A stretch of DNA of 64,000 nucleotides from Clostridium_AT stratigraminis. Lineage in GTDB: Bacteria > Bacillota > Clostridia > Clostridiales > Clostridiaceae. The first letter of the stretch is position 1. Each line of letters begins with the position of its first letter. The position numbers and the translations under genes are program-made. The notes beneath the pieces are model-generated. The model was not told the origin of the DNA. It did not search any database and saw nothing but the letters and a program-made list of their open reading frames with translations. The stretch covers positions 682,001 to 746,000 of the forward strand of contig NZ_JBJHZZ010000001.1 of NCBI RefSeq assembly GCF_045310675.1, in the 5' to 3' direction. Below, one piece after another: positions 16,099 through 25,553 of this stretch.

Positions 16099-16534
16099 TA
16101 TTAATAATCTACTGGAAGAATTAAATAAGCATTTTAATGGACAATTAGTACTTTCAGAAAATGGACAGGCAATTTATGTAACTAGAGAAAATATAGTTGA
16201 TGTCCTTAAATTGTTAAAGGAAGAATTGGGATTTGGAAGACTTGCAGATATTACCTCAGCAGATTATGAAGACCGGTTTGAAGTAATATACCACCTATTA
16301 AATGTAAAGGCAGAACTTCTAGCTGTAAAGGTAAAACTTCAAAAAGATGATATGGAAATTCCAACCATAACACCTGTATGGAAAGCTGCTGATCCTCAAG
16401 AAAGAGAAATTTATGATCTTATGGGAATAACTTTTAAAGGTCATGAAAATCTTACAAGAATTTTGTGTGTAGATGATTTTGTAGGACATCCGCTTCAAAA
16501 GAGCTTTAAACTTGATAAAGTCAACAGATTTTAA
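16091..16534 (+). CDS. nuoC: Complex I subunit NuoC (30-kDa subunit)
   Basis: 147 residues, a compact NuoC. Conserved end of the 30-kDa family: TPVWKAADPQEREIYDLMGI followed by FKGHENLTRILCVDDFVGHPLQKSF. Structural part of the hydrophilic connecting module next to NuoD and NuoB. Starts within the last codons of nuoB. Separate from nuoD, not fused. A hairpin repeat separates it from nuoD by 67 bp, the widest gap inside the operon. Confidence 0.95.
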   Translation: MVDINNLLEELNKHFNGQLVLSENGQAIYVTRENIVDVLKLLKEELGFGRLADITSADYEDRFEVIYHLLNVKAELLAVKVKLQKDDMEIPTITPVWKAADPQEREIYDLMGITFKGHENLTRILCVDDFVGHPLQKSFKLDKVNRF

Positions 16535-16546
16535 TAAATGAAAAAA

Positions 16547-16593
16547 GCTGAACAATTAATATTTGTTCAGTGCAAAAAAGGAATGCTAGGAGG
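16547..16593 (+). repeat. Hairpin-plus-ribosome-site repeat, copy 2 (nuoC-nuoD)
   Basis: Stem CTGAACAA / TTGTTCAG around TTAATAT, then TGCAAAAAAGGAATGCTAGG and AGG, giving nuoD its AGGAGG 8 bp before the ATG. The only such insertion inside the otherwise tightly packed nuo operon. Confidence 0.75.
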
Positions 16594-16601
16594 AGTTTCA
16601 A

Positions 16602-17717
16602 ATGTCTTTATTAGAAGAAAATTTTGAGACACAGGAATATCAAATAAATTTAGGACCACAGCATCCTAGTACTCATGGAGTATTTAGGGCGCTTCTCACT
16701 TTAAATGGTGAATACATTGTTAAATGTGAAAATCACATAGGATACCTACACAGAGGTATGGAAAAATTGGCAGAAGACAGAACTTATGCTCAATTTGCAG
16801 CTCTTACACCTAGAATAGACTATTTAGCAGGTGCACTAAACAATTGGGGCTATGTAATGGCTGCTGAAAAGCTAATAGGAATAGAGGTACCAGAAAGAGC
16901 AGAATATCTTAGAGTTATAGTAGGTGAACTGCAAAGAGTTGCAAGCCATCTTATTATGATTTCTAGTACTCTTATAGATTTAAATGCTACTACAGGCTGG
17001 ATGTATGGTTTTACTGCAAGAGAATATACCTTAGATCTACTAGAAATGATTACTGGTTCAAGAATGACTCCTAACTATTGCGTGATTGGCGGTGTTATGG
17101 ATGATCTTCCAGAAGGATTCATAGAAGCCTTTGAGAAAAACCTGCCTTTAATTGAGGAAAGAATAAAGGATATTGATGGTCTAATTACAGGAAATGAGAT
17201 TTTCCAAGGCAGAACAAAAGGTATTGGTGTCATTACTAAAGAAATGATTGAAAGGTACTGCATAACTGGACCAAATGTAAGATGTGCAGGAATACCTTAT
17301 GACCTTAGGAAAGTAGCTCCTTATAGTGTCTACGATAAATTTGATTTTGAGGTTCCAGTGCTTCAAAATGGAGACAGCTTTGATAGGTACTATATGCGTA
17401 TTCTTGAAATACGTGAAAGTATTAAGATAATAAAGCAGGCTCTTTACAATTTACCAGAAGGACCTATTATGGCAAAGGTGCCAAGAATTATAAAACCTCC
17501 AATAGGAGAGACATATTGTCAAATAGAAAGTTCAAAGGGTATACTTGGATTTTATTTAGTTAGCGATGGAAGTACTAAACCTTATAGATGTCATGTACAT
17601 TCCCCTTCTTTTGTTAACATCGGTGTTTTCCCAGAAATTGCAGTTGGGCAGACACTTCAGGATTTTGTTGCTACCTTGGCATCCTTTGACATATGCCTGG
17701 CTGAAATTGACCGGTAA
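16602..17717 (+). CDS. nuoD: Complex I subunit NuoD (49-kDa subunit)
   Basis: 371 residues. Begins with the family signature INLGPQHPSTHGVFRALLTL; the HPSTHG loop histidine and the tyrosine of EDRTYAQFA are the usual quinone headgroup contacts. Further marks: GWMYGFTAREYTLDLLE and the NiFe-hydrogenase-like end SFDICLAEIDR. No cysteine pairs for a metal site, so it is the complex I form and not an energy-converting hydrogenase large subunit. Ribosome site supplied by the upstream repeat. Confidence 0.96.
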   Translation: MSLLEENFETQEYQINLGPQHPSTHGVFRALLTLNGEYIVKCENHIGYLHRGMEKLAEDRTYAQFAALTPRIDYLAGALNNWGYVMAAEKLIGIEVPERAEYLRVIVGELQRVASHLIMISSTLIDLNATTGWMYGFTAREYTLDLLEMITGSRMTPNYCVIGGVMDDLPEGFIEAFEKNLPLIEERIKDIDGLITGNEIFQGRTKGIGVITKEMIERYCITGPNVRCAGIPYDLRKVAPYSVYDKFDFEVPVLQNGDSFDRYYMRILEIRESIKIIKQALYNLPEGPIMAKVPRIIKPPIGETYCQIESSKGILGFYLVSDGSTKPYRCHVHSPSFVNIGVFPEIAVGQTLQDFVATLASFDICLAEIDR

Positions 17718-17755
17718 AATTTTTAAAATTTGGCTTTTGAGAAGGAGAATTTTAA

Positions 17756-18799
17756 ATGAATGTATTGAATGATATTTTTATAAGTGGTGCGAAACTAATA
17801 CAGAATATTTTAAACGCCATAGGTATTCACGGATTTTTCTCATCTTTAATTATGGATGTAGTTTATTTTGTAGCAGTTGCAGCTGTAGTTACCTTTAATA
17901 TCATTATGATATTATGGGTAGATAGACGTGGTGCCAGCTTTTTTCAAGAAAGAGTTGGTCCTAATAGAGTAGGTCCCTTTGGACTATTGCAGTCAATGAT
18001 TGATGCTGTAAAGCTAATAGGTAAGGAATCCATTATTCCAGAAGCTGTAGATAAAACCGTTTACAAAGTGGCTCCAATTATTATTTTTACAGTAACTATA
18101 ATGCTTTATGCTGTATTACCTTACGGAAAAGGAATGTCAGCAGTTAATATTAATGTTGGTATTCTTTATTTTACTGCAATTTCATCCACCTCAACTGTTG
18201 CTATCCTTATGGCTGGCTGGGGTTCAAATAATAAATACTCACTTCTTGGTGGAATGAGGACAGTTGCTCAGATTATAAGCTATGAAATACCGCTTTGCTT
18301 TTCAATGATTGGTATAGTTATGATAACAGGAACCCTCAATTTAAATGATATTGTAGCTTCACAAAATGGTCTTTGGAATATAATAAGACAACCTGTAGCC
18401 TTTATATTATTTCTTATCTCAGCACTTGCAGAACTTAATAAATCCCCGTTTGATATGATGGAAGCAGAACAGGAAATTGTAGCTGGTTATCATACTGAAT
18501 ACACTGGAATGCGTTTTGCATTATTTTTCATGGCTGAATATGCAAATTTATTTGTAATGGCAGGTCTCGGAGTTACTTTATTCTTAGGCGGCTGGCAGGG
18601 ACCAATATTACCATCTTGGCTTTGGTTTATGCTTAAATCCTATTTTATGATTTTCATCTTCTTGTGGCTTAGATGGACACTTCCAAGAGCAAGAATAGAA
18701 AAAATGATGCAATTTAACTGGAAGGTTTTGATTCCAATTTCTATAGCTAATCTTTTTGTTACAGGTGTAGGAATAAAACTTTTTCAATTAATTAGATAG
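17756..18799 (+). CDS. nuoH: Complex I membrane subunit NuoH
   Basis: 347 residues, about eight transmembrane helices. NuoH signatures: WVDRRGASFFQERVGPNRVG and ELNKSPFDMMEAEQEIVAGY with HTEYTGMRFALFF. Forms the entrance of the quinone chamber and joins the peripheral arm to the membrane arm. AGAAGGAGAA precedes the ATG, 38 bp after nuoD. Confidence 0.96.
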   Translation: MNVLNDIFISGAKLIQNILNAIGIHGFFSSLIMDVVYFVAVAAVVTFNIIMILWVDRRGASFFQERVGPNRVGPFGLLQSMIDAVKLIGKESIIPEAVDKTVYKVAPIIIFTVTIMLYAVLPYGKGMSAVNINVGILYFTAISSTSTVAILMAGWGSNNKYSLLGGMRTVAQIISYEIPLCFSMIGIVMITGTLNLNDIVASQNGLWNIIRQPVAFILFLISALAELNKSPFDMMEAEQEIVAGYHTEYTGMRFALFFMAEYANLFVMAGLGVTLFLGGWQGPILPSWLWFMLKSYFMIFIFLWLRWTLPRARIEKMMQFNWKVLIPISIANLFVTGVGIKLFQLIR

Positions 18800-18816
18800 T
18801 TTGGAGGTGTGATTAC

Positions 18817-19266
18817 ATGTATGGTTTCGGATTGTTAAAGGGACTTAAAATAACAATGAAAAAATTCTTTCAAAAGAAGGTAACTCAGCAGTATCCAGAT
18901 GTTCAGCCTGACTTACCCGTACGTTCTCATGGTTCCTTTAAATTTGATTTTGATAAATGTATATCTTGTAACATGTGTGCAGATGCCTGCCCAAATAGTG
19001 TTATAAGAGTTGATTTTACTAAAGATGAGAAGGGTAAAAGAGTCCTTCAAAAATATAACATGAGTCTTGGATATTGCTTGTTTTGTGGACTTTGTGTAAA
19101 GGCTTGTCCAAAGGATGCTATAAACTTTTCTACTGACTTTCATATGACCTGCTTTGATAAGGTTGATACCAGCTATTATTGGAGTAAACCCGAAGAACAA
19201 GGTGCTAGGGAAGAAATTGCAGTAGACTCTCCTGCAGAAACTGCAGAGAAAGGTTTGGAGGTGTAG
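18817..19266 (+). CDS. nuoI: Complex I ferredoxin-like subunit NuoI
   Basis: 149 residues. Two complete CxxCxxCxxxCP motifs: CISCNMCADACPNSV and CLFCGLCVKACPKDA, binding clusters N6a and N6b. In this operon without NuoEFG, NuoI is the most likely docking point for an external donor such as ferredoxin, as in 11-subunit complexes of cyanobacteria and archaea; that is inference. C-terminal tail acidic (EEIAVDSPAETAEKGLEV). GGAGGTG precedes the ATG. Confidence 0.95.
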   Translation: MYGFGLLKGLKITMKKFFQKKVTQQYPDVQPDLPVRSHGSFKFDFDKCISCNMCADACPNSVIRVDFTKDEKGKRVLQKYNMSLGYCLFCGLCVKACPKDAINFSTDFHMTCFDKVDTSYYWSKPEEQGAREEIAVDSPAETAEKGLEV

Positions 19267-19268
19267 GC

Positions 19269-19769
19269 ATGGTTGCTTCAATAATATTTTATATTGTAGC
19301 TGCATTAATAATTTTTACAGCACTAAATATGGTACTTTCTAAAAACTTAGTACACAGTGCTTTATTTATGGCTGCTACCTTCATGTTAATAGCCGTGATT
19401 TATGTGCTTTTAAATGCTGATTACTTAGCTGTAGTACAAGTTATGATATACGTTGGTGCTATTTCTATACTTTTAGTATTTGGTGTTATGCTCACAAAAA
19501 GAACATATATGGATGATAGCAGTCGACTGAATAGATATAGTAAATATGCAGCTGTAGTAGCAGTTCTAATATTTGCTGTATTTGTAAGAACAATTATGGT
19601 TACAAGTTTCGTTCCAAGCGGAGGTAAAGCAGCAGAATCTACAATTGCTGCAATCTCAACACTTCTATTAAATGATTATTCAATTGCCTTTGAAGTTTCA
19701 GGTTTTCTGCTTTTAGCAGCCACCATAGGGGCAATAGTAATAGGGAAAGGAGTGAAGGAAACCAAATGA
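19269..19769 (+). CDS. nuoJ: Complex I membrane subunit NuoJ
   Basis: 166 residues, five hydrophobic helices. NuoJ pattern: NLVHSALFMAATFMLIAVIY, LLNADYLAVVQVMIYVGAIS, ILLVFGVMLTKR and the late helix FLLLAATIGAIVIGKG. Part of the proton-pumping membrane arm next to NuoH and NuoK. Begins 2 bp after nuoI and overlaps nuoK by 4 bp. Confidence 0.95.
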   Translation: MVASIIFYIVAALIIFTALNMVLSKNLVHSALFMAATFMLIAVIYVLLNADYLAVVQVMIYVGAISILLVFGVMLTKRTYMDDSSRLNRYSKYAAVVAVLIFAVFVRTIMVTSFVPSGGKAAESTIAAISTLLLNDYSIAFEVSGFLLLAATIGAIVIGKGVKETK

Positions 19770-20074
19770 TAACTTTGTATCATTACTTAATTTTAGCTGC
19801 AGCACTTTTCTCTATCGGACTTTATGGAGCTGTTTCTAAGAAGAACGCTATTGGAGTATTTATGGGTATTGAATTAATGCTTAATTCAGTTAATATTAAT
19901 TTAGTAGCCTTTAATCACTTTTTAAAACCAGAGGTACTTGCTGGACATACCTTTGCAATTTTTATAATAGCTGTAGCAGCTTGCGAAGTTGCAGTAGGAC
20001 TTGCAATTATCTTATCCCTATATCGCCACAGAAAAACAACGACTGTTGATGATATTGATTTATTAAAATGGTAG
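19766..20074 (+). CDS. nuoK: Complex I membrane subunit NuoK
   Basis: 102 residues, three helices. Carries FMGIELMLNSVNINLVAFNH with the conserved membrane glutamate, and FIIAVAACEVAVGLAIILSL with the second one, both needed for proton translocation in the family. ATGA overlap with nuoJ shows translational coupling. Confidence 0.96.
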   Translation: MITLYHYLILAAALFSIGLYGAVSKKNAIGVFMGIELMLNSVNINLVAFNHFLKPEVLAGHTFAIFIIAVAACEVAVGLAIILSLYRHRKTTTVDDIDLLKW

Positions 20075-20099
20075 ATTACTATAAGGAAGGTGAATATTA

Positions 20100-21986
20100 A
20101 TGGCTCTTAATGCGTTGCTTTTAACACTTTTACCGCTTATATCCTTTGTAGTAATTGTGTTCATTACTAAAAAGCAAAAAATGGTCAGTGCTATGATAGC
20201 ATTAGCGGCGATAGCAGCTTCTGCATTACTATCAATTAACATATTTATTAATGTGCTTAAAGATAAAACCCCAAAGGAGTTTTCTGTGGATTGGCTTAAC
20301 ATTCCTTCCATTGGATCTTTTAAGGGACTCCATATACAGATGGGTATTCTAATTGACCCACTTTCAGCTTTAATGCTTGTTATTGTAACTTTTATAGCTA
20401 CATTAGTAATACTTTATTCATTAGGATATATGAAAGGTGATACAAGTTTTTCTAGATATTTTGCATATATCTCACTTTTCGTATTTTCAATGCTGGTTTT
20501 AGTAATAGCAAATAACTATTTCCAGATGTTCGTTGGCTGGGAATTAGTTGGGCTTTGCTCCTATCTATTAATTGGGTTCTGGTTCCACAAACCATCAGCA
20601 GCAGATGCCAGTAAAAAGGCTTTTATAACAAATAGATGGGCAGATTTTGGATTTATGATGGGTATCATTTTGTTATTTGTTACCTTTGGTACCTTTAACT
20701 TTGGAGAATTAGCAACATTAATACCTGGTGCTAAAGGAGCAGGAATAGCAATTATAGCGGCACTTGTATTTATTGGACCTGTTGGTAAATCTGCTCAATT
20801 CCCATTACATGTATGGCTTCCTGATGCAATGGAAGGCCCAACCCCAGTAAGTGCTCTTATCCACGCAGCAACAATGGTTGCAGCAGGAGTTTATTTAATA
20901 GCTAGAGGCTACATTTTATTTGAAAGCGTTCCTCAAGTTTTAACAGCTATGGCTTATATAGGTGGTTTCACTGCAATTTTTGCAGCTTCTATTGCTCTTG
21001 TGCAAAAGGATATTAAAAGAATACTTGCTTTTTCTACCTTAAGCCAGCTTGGTTACATGGTTATGGCAATGGGAGTAGGTAGTCTTTCAGCTAGTATGTT
21101 CCACTTAACAACTCATGCATTTTTTAAGGCATTATTATTCTTAGGTTCAGGTAGCGTAATTCACGCTATAGAGGAACAGGATATTTTTAAAATGGGAAAT
21201 CTTAAAGAAAAAATGCCTATTACAACATGGACTTTTGTTATCGGTTCACTTGCCCTAGCTGGTATATTCCCACTGGCAGGTTTTTGGAGCAAGGATGAAA
21301 TTTTAAGTGCAGCTTTAAGCAGTGGGCATACTGGTCTTTATGTTATAGGAACTATAGTTGCCTTTATGACTGCCTTCTACATGTTTAGATTAATATTTAT
21401 AGCATTCTTCGGTAAGAAACGTTCTGATATACATGCTCACGAATCAAGCTGGGTTATGACACTTCCACTTGTAATACTTGCTGTTTTATCAGTAGTTTCA
21501 GGTTTTACTAATTCTAGCTGGTTCTATAACAGCTTTGGACAAAGCTTTAGTACACTAATATTCTTTAAGGAAGCAGAAGTACCTCATGTAAACATGGCAG
21601 TAGCAGGAATATCAACTATAGCAGCATTAGCTGGCATACTGACAGCTTACCTCATTTATATTAAAAATGCTGTAAATACAGAAAAGTTAGCAGAAAAATA
21701 TCATGGCCTATATAATCTTCTTTATAATAAGTTTTATATTGATGAAATATACGGCTGGGTATTTAACAGCATAATGTTAGCTGGTGGAAAGATATTTGAC
21801 TGGATAGACCATAAGGTTATAGATGGAATCTTCGATGGGTTTGCAAGACTTTTGGGATATACAGGAAAGAAGACCCGTGTTATGCAGACTGGATATTTAC
21901 AAAGCTATGCTTTAGTAATATTTACAGCAGTGGTTATAATAGTAATAGTTATGTCCACTCCTTTATTAGGAGGTGTGTTTAAATAA
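20100..21986 (+). CDS. nuoL: Complex I antiporter-like subunit NuoL
   Basis: 628 residues, about 16 helices with an amphipathic C-terminal arm. Signatures: FVGWELVGLCSYLLIGFWF, LPDAMEGPTPVSALIHAATM, DIKRILAFSTLSQLGYMVMA and HAFFKALLFLGSGSVIHAI, with the conserved glutamate and lysines of the pumping channel. Distal proton pump of the membrane arm. Stop overlaps the nuoM start by one base. Confidence 0.96.
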   Translation: MALNALLLTLLPLISFVVIVFITKKQKMVSAMIALAAIAASALLSINIFINVLKDKTPKEFSVDWLNIPSIGSFKGLHIQMGILIDPLSALMLVIVTFIATLVILYSLGYMKGDTSFSRYFAYISLFVFSMLVLVIANNYFQMFVGWELVGLCSYLLIGFWFHKPSAADASKKAFITNRWADFGFMMGIILLFVTFGTFNFGELATLIPGAKGAGIAIIAALVFIGPVGKSAQFPLHVWLPDAMEGPTPVSALIHAATMVAAGVYLIARGYILFESVPQVLTAMAYIGGFTAIFAASIALVQKDIKRILAFSTLSQLGYMVMAMGVGSLSASMFHLTTHAFFKALLFLGSGSVIHAIEEQDIFKMGNLKEKMPITTWTFVIGSLALAGIFPLAGFWSKDEILSAALSSGHTGLYVIGTIVAFMTAFYMFRLIFIAFFGKKRSDIHAHESSWVMTLPLVILAVLSVVSGFTNSSWFYNSFGQSFSTLIFFKEAEVPHVNMAVAGISTIAALAGILTAYLIYIKNAVNTEKLAEKYHGLYNLLYNKFYIDEIYGWVFNSIMLAGGKIFDWIDHKVIDGIFDGFARLLGYTGKKTRVMQTGYLQSYALVIFTAVVIIVIVMSTPLLGGVFK

Positions 21987-23482
21987 TGGGATTTCATATA
22001 TTATTTCTAATATTTTTAGCGCCTATTATCGGTGCAATCCTCTTATTATTTGTACCAGAAAAAAATGATAAATACGTTAAGGTAATAGCAGCTATAGCTG
22101 CCTCTATAGCACTTATTTTGTCACTAGTTGCTTATTTTAATTATGATAAGGCAGCAGGCGGGATGCAGTTTGTTGAGAGTTATTCCTGGGTTAAAAGCTA
22201 TGGGATAAACTTTATACTTGGTGTTGACGGCTTGAGCATGCCAATGGTGCTATTAACTTCAATAATATTATTTAGTGGAGTATTTGTATCCTGGAAGCTT
22301 GAGAAAAGAGTTAAGGAATTCTTCTTCTATATGCTTGTGCTTGTTGGCGGAGTTTTTGGTGTATTTATGACAGGGGACCTATTCTTGATGTTCTTATTTA
22401 TGGAAATGGCAGTAATTCCAAAGTTTATTCTTATAAATGTTTGGGGAAGTAAGAACAAAGAATATTCAGCTATGAAATATACACTATATTTACTTGGCGG
22501 AAGTGCAGTTGCATTAATAGGTGTAGTTGCAGTTTATGCTTATGCAGGAAGCCAAACCGGAACATATACAATGGATTTAGCAGCTCTTTCAGCTGTAAAA
22601 TATGATGTTAATTTTCAAAAGGCTATTTTCTTTATGTTAATGCTTGGGTTTGGAGTACTAGTTCCTATGTTCCCTCTACACAGATGGACACCAGATGGAC
22701 ACTCGGCTGCTCCAACAGCAATCAGTATGCTTCTTGCCGGTGTTATTATGAAGCTTGGAGGCTATGCATTAATACGTATTGGGCTTAACTTCTTCTCACA
22801 AGGTGCACATTTTTGGGCTCCGGTAATAGCAGTACTTGCTACAATAAATGCTGTTTACATTGCATTTGTTGCTATGGTTCAAAAGGATATAAAATATATG
22901 ATTGCTAACTCATCAGTAAGCCATATGGGATATGTGCTTATCGGTATTGCTTCATATAATGCAGCATCACTTAACGGTGCAGCAGCTCAGATGTTTGCAC
23001 ATGGTATCATGGCAGCACTATTCTTTACATTAATAGGTAATTTATATGAAAAATCACATACTAGGATGATAGCTGATTTTGGAGGGCTTGCTCATCAAAT
23101 GCCAATACTAGCATCAGCTTTCATGGTTACTGGACTTGCATCACTAGGTCTTCCAGGCACCTTCAACTTCATTGCTGAATTTTCAGTTTTCGTAGGTGCT
23201 ATACAGGTTTACCCAGTGCTAGCTGTTATATCAATATTTGCTATAGTAATAACTGCTATATATGTATTAAGAGTTATCCAGCAGGTATTCTTTGGTCCAC
23301 GTAATGCTAAATGGGATCATTTAGAGGATGCAAAAGGTGTAGAGTTAATTCCAATTGTCCTATTAGGAAGTATTTTAATAATACTTGGATGTTTCCCAAG
23401 TCTTATAATGGACATGTTTAACAGCGGAATAGTTCCAATAGCTCAGAAGTTTATTTCTTTAAGTATAGGGGGGCTGTTCTAA
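21986..23482 (+). CDS. nuoM: Complex I antiporter-like subunit NuoM
   Basis: 498 residues, about 14 helices. Signatures: LFLMFLFMEMAVIPKFILIN, PLHRWTPDGHSAAPTAISML and VQKDIKYMIANSSVSHMGYV. Middle antiporter-like pump of the membrane arm. Overlaps nuoL and nuoN by one base each (TAATG), so L, M and N are tightly coupled. Confidence 0.96.
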   Translation: MGFHILFLIFLAPIIGAILLLFVPEKNDKYVKVIAAIAASIALILSLVAYFNYDKAAGGMQFVESYSWVKSYGINFILGVDGLSMPMVLLTSIILFSGVFVSWKLEKRVKEFFFYMLVLVGGVFGVFMTGDLFLMFLFMEMAVIPKFILINVWGSKNKEYSAMKYTLYLLGGSAVALIGVVAVYAYAGSQTGTYTMDLAALSAVKYDVNFQKAIFFMLMLGFGVLVPMFPLHRWTPDGHSAAPTAISMLLAGVIMKLGGYALIRIGLNFFSQGAHFWAPVIAVLATINAVYIAFVAMVQKDIKYMIANSSVSHMGYVLIGIASYNAASLNGAAAQMFAHGIMAALFFTLIGNLYEKSHTRMIADFGGLAHQMPILASAFMVTGLASLGLPGTFNFIAEFSVFVGAIQVYPVLAVISIFAIVITAIYVLRVIQQVFFGPRNAKWDHLEDAKGVELIPIVLLGSILIILGCFPSLIMDMFNSGIVPIAQKFISLSIGGLF

Positions 23483-24909
23483 TGAATTATAATGCGATTA
23501 CGCTTGAAATTCTCGTAGCTATACTTGGCATAGTGCTTCTTGCTCTAAGTCTTATATTACCTAAAGGCAAGAAAAATGTTATAGGATATATTTCTGCAGC
23601 AGCACTTCTAGCGATTTTAGCTGTAAGCTTTATTTATAAGCCTTCAGAAGGTATAAGCTTTATAAAAGGCATTTATGTAAGCGACAGTATTTCAACTTAT
23701 TTTAAACAGATATTTATAATTGCTGCAGCATTAGTTACCCTAATGTCTGTTACCTATGTAAAGAACCTAACAGATAGCAAAAGTGAATTCTTTGTATTAC
23801 TTATATTTGCTCTATTAGGTATGATGGTAATGGCATCAGCTAATGATTTTATTACACTTTATATTGGTCTTGAGCTTATGTCTATTTCCTTTATAGTATT
23901 AACTGCTTTTGATAAGAAGAGTATTAAATCAACTGAAGCAGGTATAAAATATGTACTTCTAAATGCAATGTCCTCTGCCGTTTTATTATATGGTATGAGT
24001 TTAATTTATGGAATAAGTTCTTCTCCAGTATTTACAGATATAATTGCCTTTATGAAAACAGGATCTGCTCAGCCAATAGTTGTTGTTGGAGGTGTCCTTT
24101 TAATTGCCGGCTTTGGATTTAAAATATCTGCTGTTCCATTTCACATGTGGTCACCAGATATATATGAAGGAGCACCAACTCCAATTACAGCATTTTTAGC
24201 TGCAGGTTCAAAAATAGCTGCTTTTTCAGTTATGATAAAGCTGTTCATGCAGATAATGCAGTATTCCTATAACACAATGGTTGTTTTAATAATTGTATTG
24301 GCAGCATTATCCATATTAATAGGTAATATAATAGCAATTCCACAGACAAACTTAAAAAGAATGTTAGCATATTCAAGCATAGCTCATGCTGGATATATTC
24401 TAGTGGGTTTAGTGTCCTACACTAAGGGTGGAATAAGCGCTATGCTTTATTATTTACTACTTTATGTCTTTGCCAATATTGGTGCCTTTGCATCAATTAC
24501 GGCCTTTACAAATCAAACTGGCAAAGAAGACATTAAGGATTTCAGTGGTATGTGGAAGCGTTCACCGTTTCTATCTTCCATACTTCTAATTTGTTTGTTG
24601 TGCTTAGCAGGTATACCACCAACTGCAGGTTTTATTGGAAAATTCTTCTTGTTCTCAGAGGCTATAAAGCAAGGTTATCTATGGCTTGCCTTATTTGCAA
24701 TGTTAATGAGCGTAGTTTCAATGTATTATTATAGTATTGTAATAAGAGTTATGCTTATGAATGATGCAGAAGATCCTACTCCAATAAAGATTCATAGTTC
24801 ATTAAAGGTTGTAATGGTAGTTTGTATAATTATGATATTAGTAATGGGATTATTCCCTGGAACAATCTCAGATTGGACAACTACAGTTGCTAATACTTTT
24901 ATAAGGTAA
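23482..24909 (+). CDS. nuoN: Complex I antiporter-like subunit NuoN
   Basis: 475 residues, about 14 helices. Signatures: LYIGLELMSISFIVLTAFDK, PFHMWSPDIYEGAPTPITAF, NLKRMLAYSSIAHAGYILVG and LAGIPPTAGFIGKFFLFSEA. Proximal antiporter-like subunit. It ends the operon and is followed by a good terminator, so nuoE, nuoF and nuoG are not hidden downstream. Confidence 0.96.
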   Translation: MNYNAITLEILVAILGIVLLALSLILPKGKKNVIGYISAAALLAILAVSFIYKPSEGISFIKGIYVSDSISTYFKQIFIIAAALVTLMSVTYVKNLTDSKSEFFVLLIFALLGMMVMASANDFITLYIGLELMSISFIVLTAFDKKSIKSTEAGIKYVLLNAMSSAVLLYGMSLIYGISSSPVFTDIIAFMKTGSAQPIVVVGGVLLIAGFGFKISAVPFHMWSPDIYEGAPTPITAFLAAGSKIAAFSVMIKLFMQIMQYSYNTMVVLIIVLAALSILIGNIIAIPQTNLKRMLAYSSIAHAGYILVGLVSYTKGGISAMLYYLLLYVFANIGAFASITAFTNQTGKEDIKDFSGMWKRSPFLSSILLICLLCLAGIPPTAGFIGKFFLFSEAIKQGYLWLALFAMLMSVVSMYYYSIVIRVMLMNDAEDPTPIKIHSSLKVVMVVCIIMILVMGLFPGTISDWTTTVANTFIR

Positions 24910-24938
24910 TTTAATTAGATATAATAATAATTATAATG

Positions 24939-24978
24939 GCAGTCACATAACTTAGGAGTTATTTGGCTGCTGTTTTTT
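24939..24978 (+). terminator. Terminator of the nuo operon
   Basis: Stem GCAGTCACATAACT (24939-24952) / AGTTATTTGGCTGC (24957-24970), with one mismatch and one G-T pair, then TGTTTTTT. Confidence 0.9.
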
Positions 24979-24986
24979 CATTTTCC

Positions 24987-25015
24987 TTGACATTGAACAT
25001 ATGTTCGTATATAAT
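24987..25015 (+). promoter_or_regulatory. Consensus promoter with an embedded SOS (LexA) box
   Basis: TTGACA (24987-24992), a 17-bp spacer and TATAAT (25010-25015): a perfect sigma-A promoter. The spacer contains GAACATATGTTCG (24995-25007), matching the Gram-positive LexA/DinR box CGAAC-N4-GTTCG except its first base. LexA bound there would block the promoter until DNA damage. The next gene is the 55-codon ORF at 25118. Confidence 0.8.
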
Positions 25016-25117
25016 CAAAATATAGAATATTTCAATTAACAATACATAAATAATGTAATGCAGCTTGAATAGATTGAATATATATTATTATTAACTTAAG
25101 GAAAAGGAGAGTATATT

Positions 25118-25285
25118 ATGAGAAACAATAATTTAAAAGGTATAGCAATGAACACAAGGGATCTAAAGGATATAGTTAATTTCTTCAGCAGTAAGGGGAT
25201 ATCACCAACAGTAAAAGAATTATGCGGCAATAAGCTTGCTTGTTTAGTTTTGCAGCAGTATTACAGTAGGAACCTAGCATCTTAA
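25118..25285 (+). CDS. Small SOS-controlled ORF (55 aa), function unknown
   Basis: AAAAGGAGAG lies 8 bp before the ATG, about 100 bp after the SOS promoter. The protein begins MRNNNLKGIAMNTRDLKDIV and ends LVLQQYYSRNLAS; no signal peptide or membrane helix. The middle (VNFFSSKGISPTVKELCG) faintly resembles the first helix-turn-helix of LexA (FIKEKGYPPSVREI), but the rest does not follow. It could be a small damage-induced protein, for example a division or repair modulator. Coding status rests on the ribosome site and promoter. Confidence 0.6.
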   Translation: MRNNNLKGIAMNTRDLKDIVNFFSSKGISPTVKELCGNKLACLVLQQYYSRNLAS

Positions 25286-25553
25286 CAGCTGTATAAATAT
25301 ATATAATTAAAAATCAGCCTTAATTAATGAATGAACTGTAGAAATGTAAATAGGTTTTAGTGTGAAATCTTAGGGTTTTACACTTTTTTTATTTTTATTA
25401 GTAATATAATAATAATGAAAGAGGTAGAATTGAGTTTTAAAGAGAGTATTACATGTTTTAATATTAAAAGAGCTTAAGGACATAATAAGTATTTTCAGAT
25501 ACTAGTATTATCGAAATAATTATGACTATAATCTTATTAAGGAAGGTGATTAA
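25286..25553. other. Intergenic, AT-rich
   Basis: About 270 bp between the small ORF and the GH3 gene. A weak hairpin with T-run near 25355-25395 (TAGGTTTTAGTG...CACTTTTTTTA) may end the small transcript. Nothing else seen. Confidence 0.4.
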
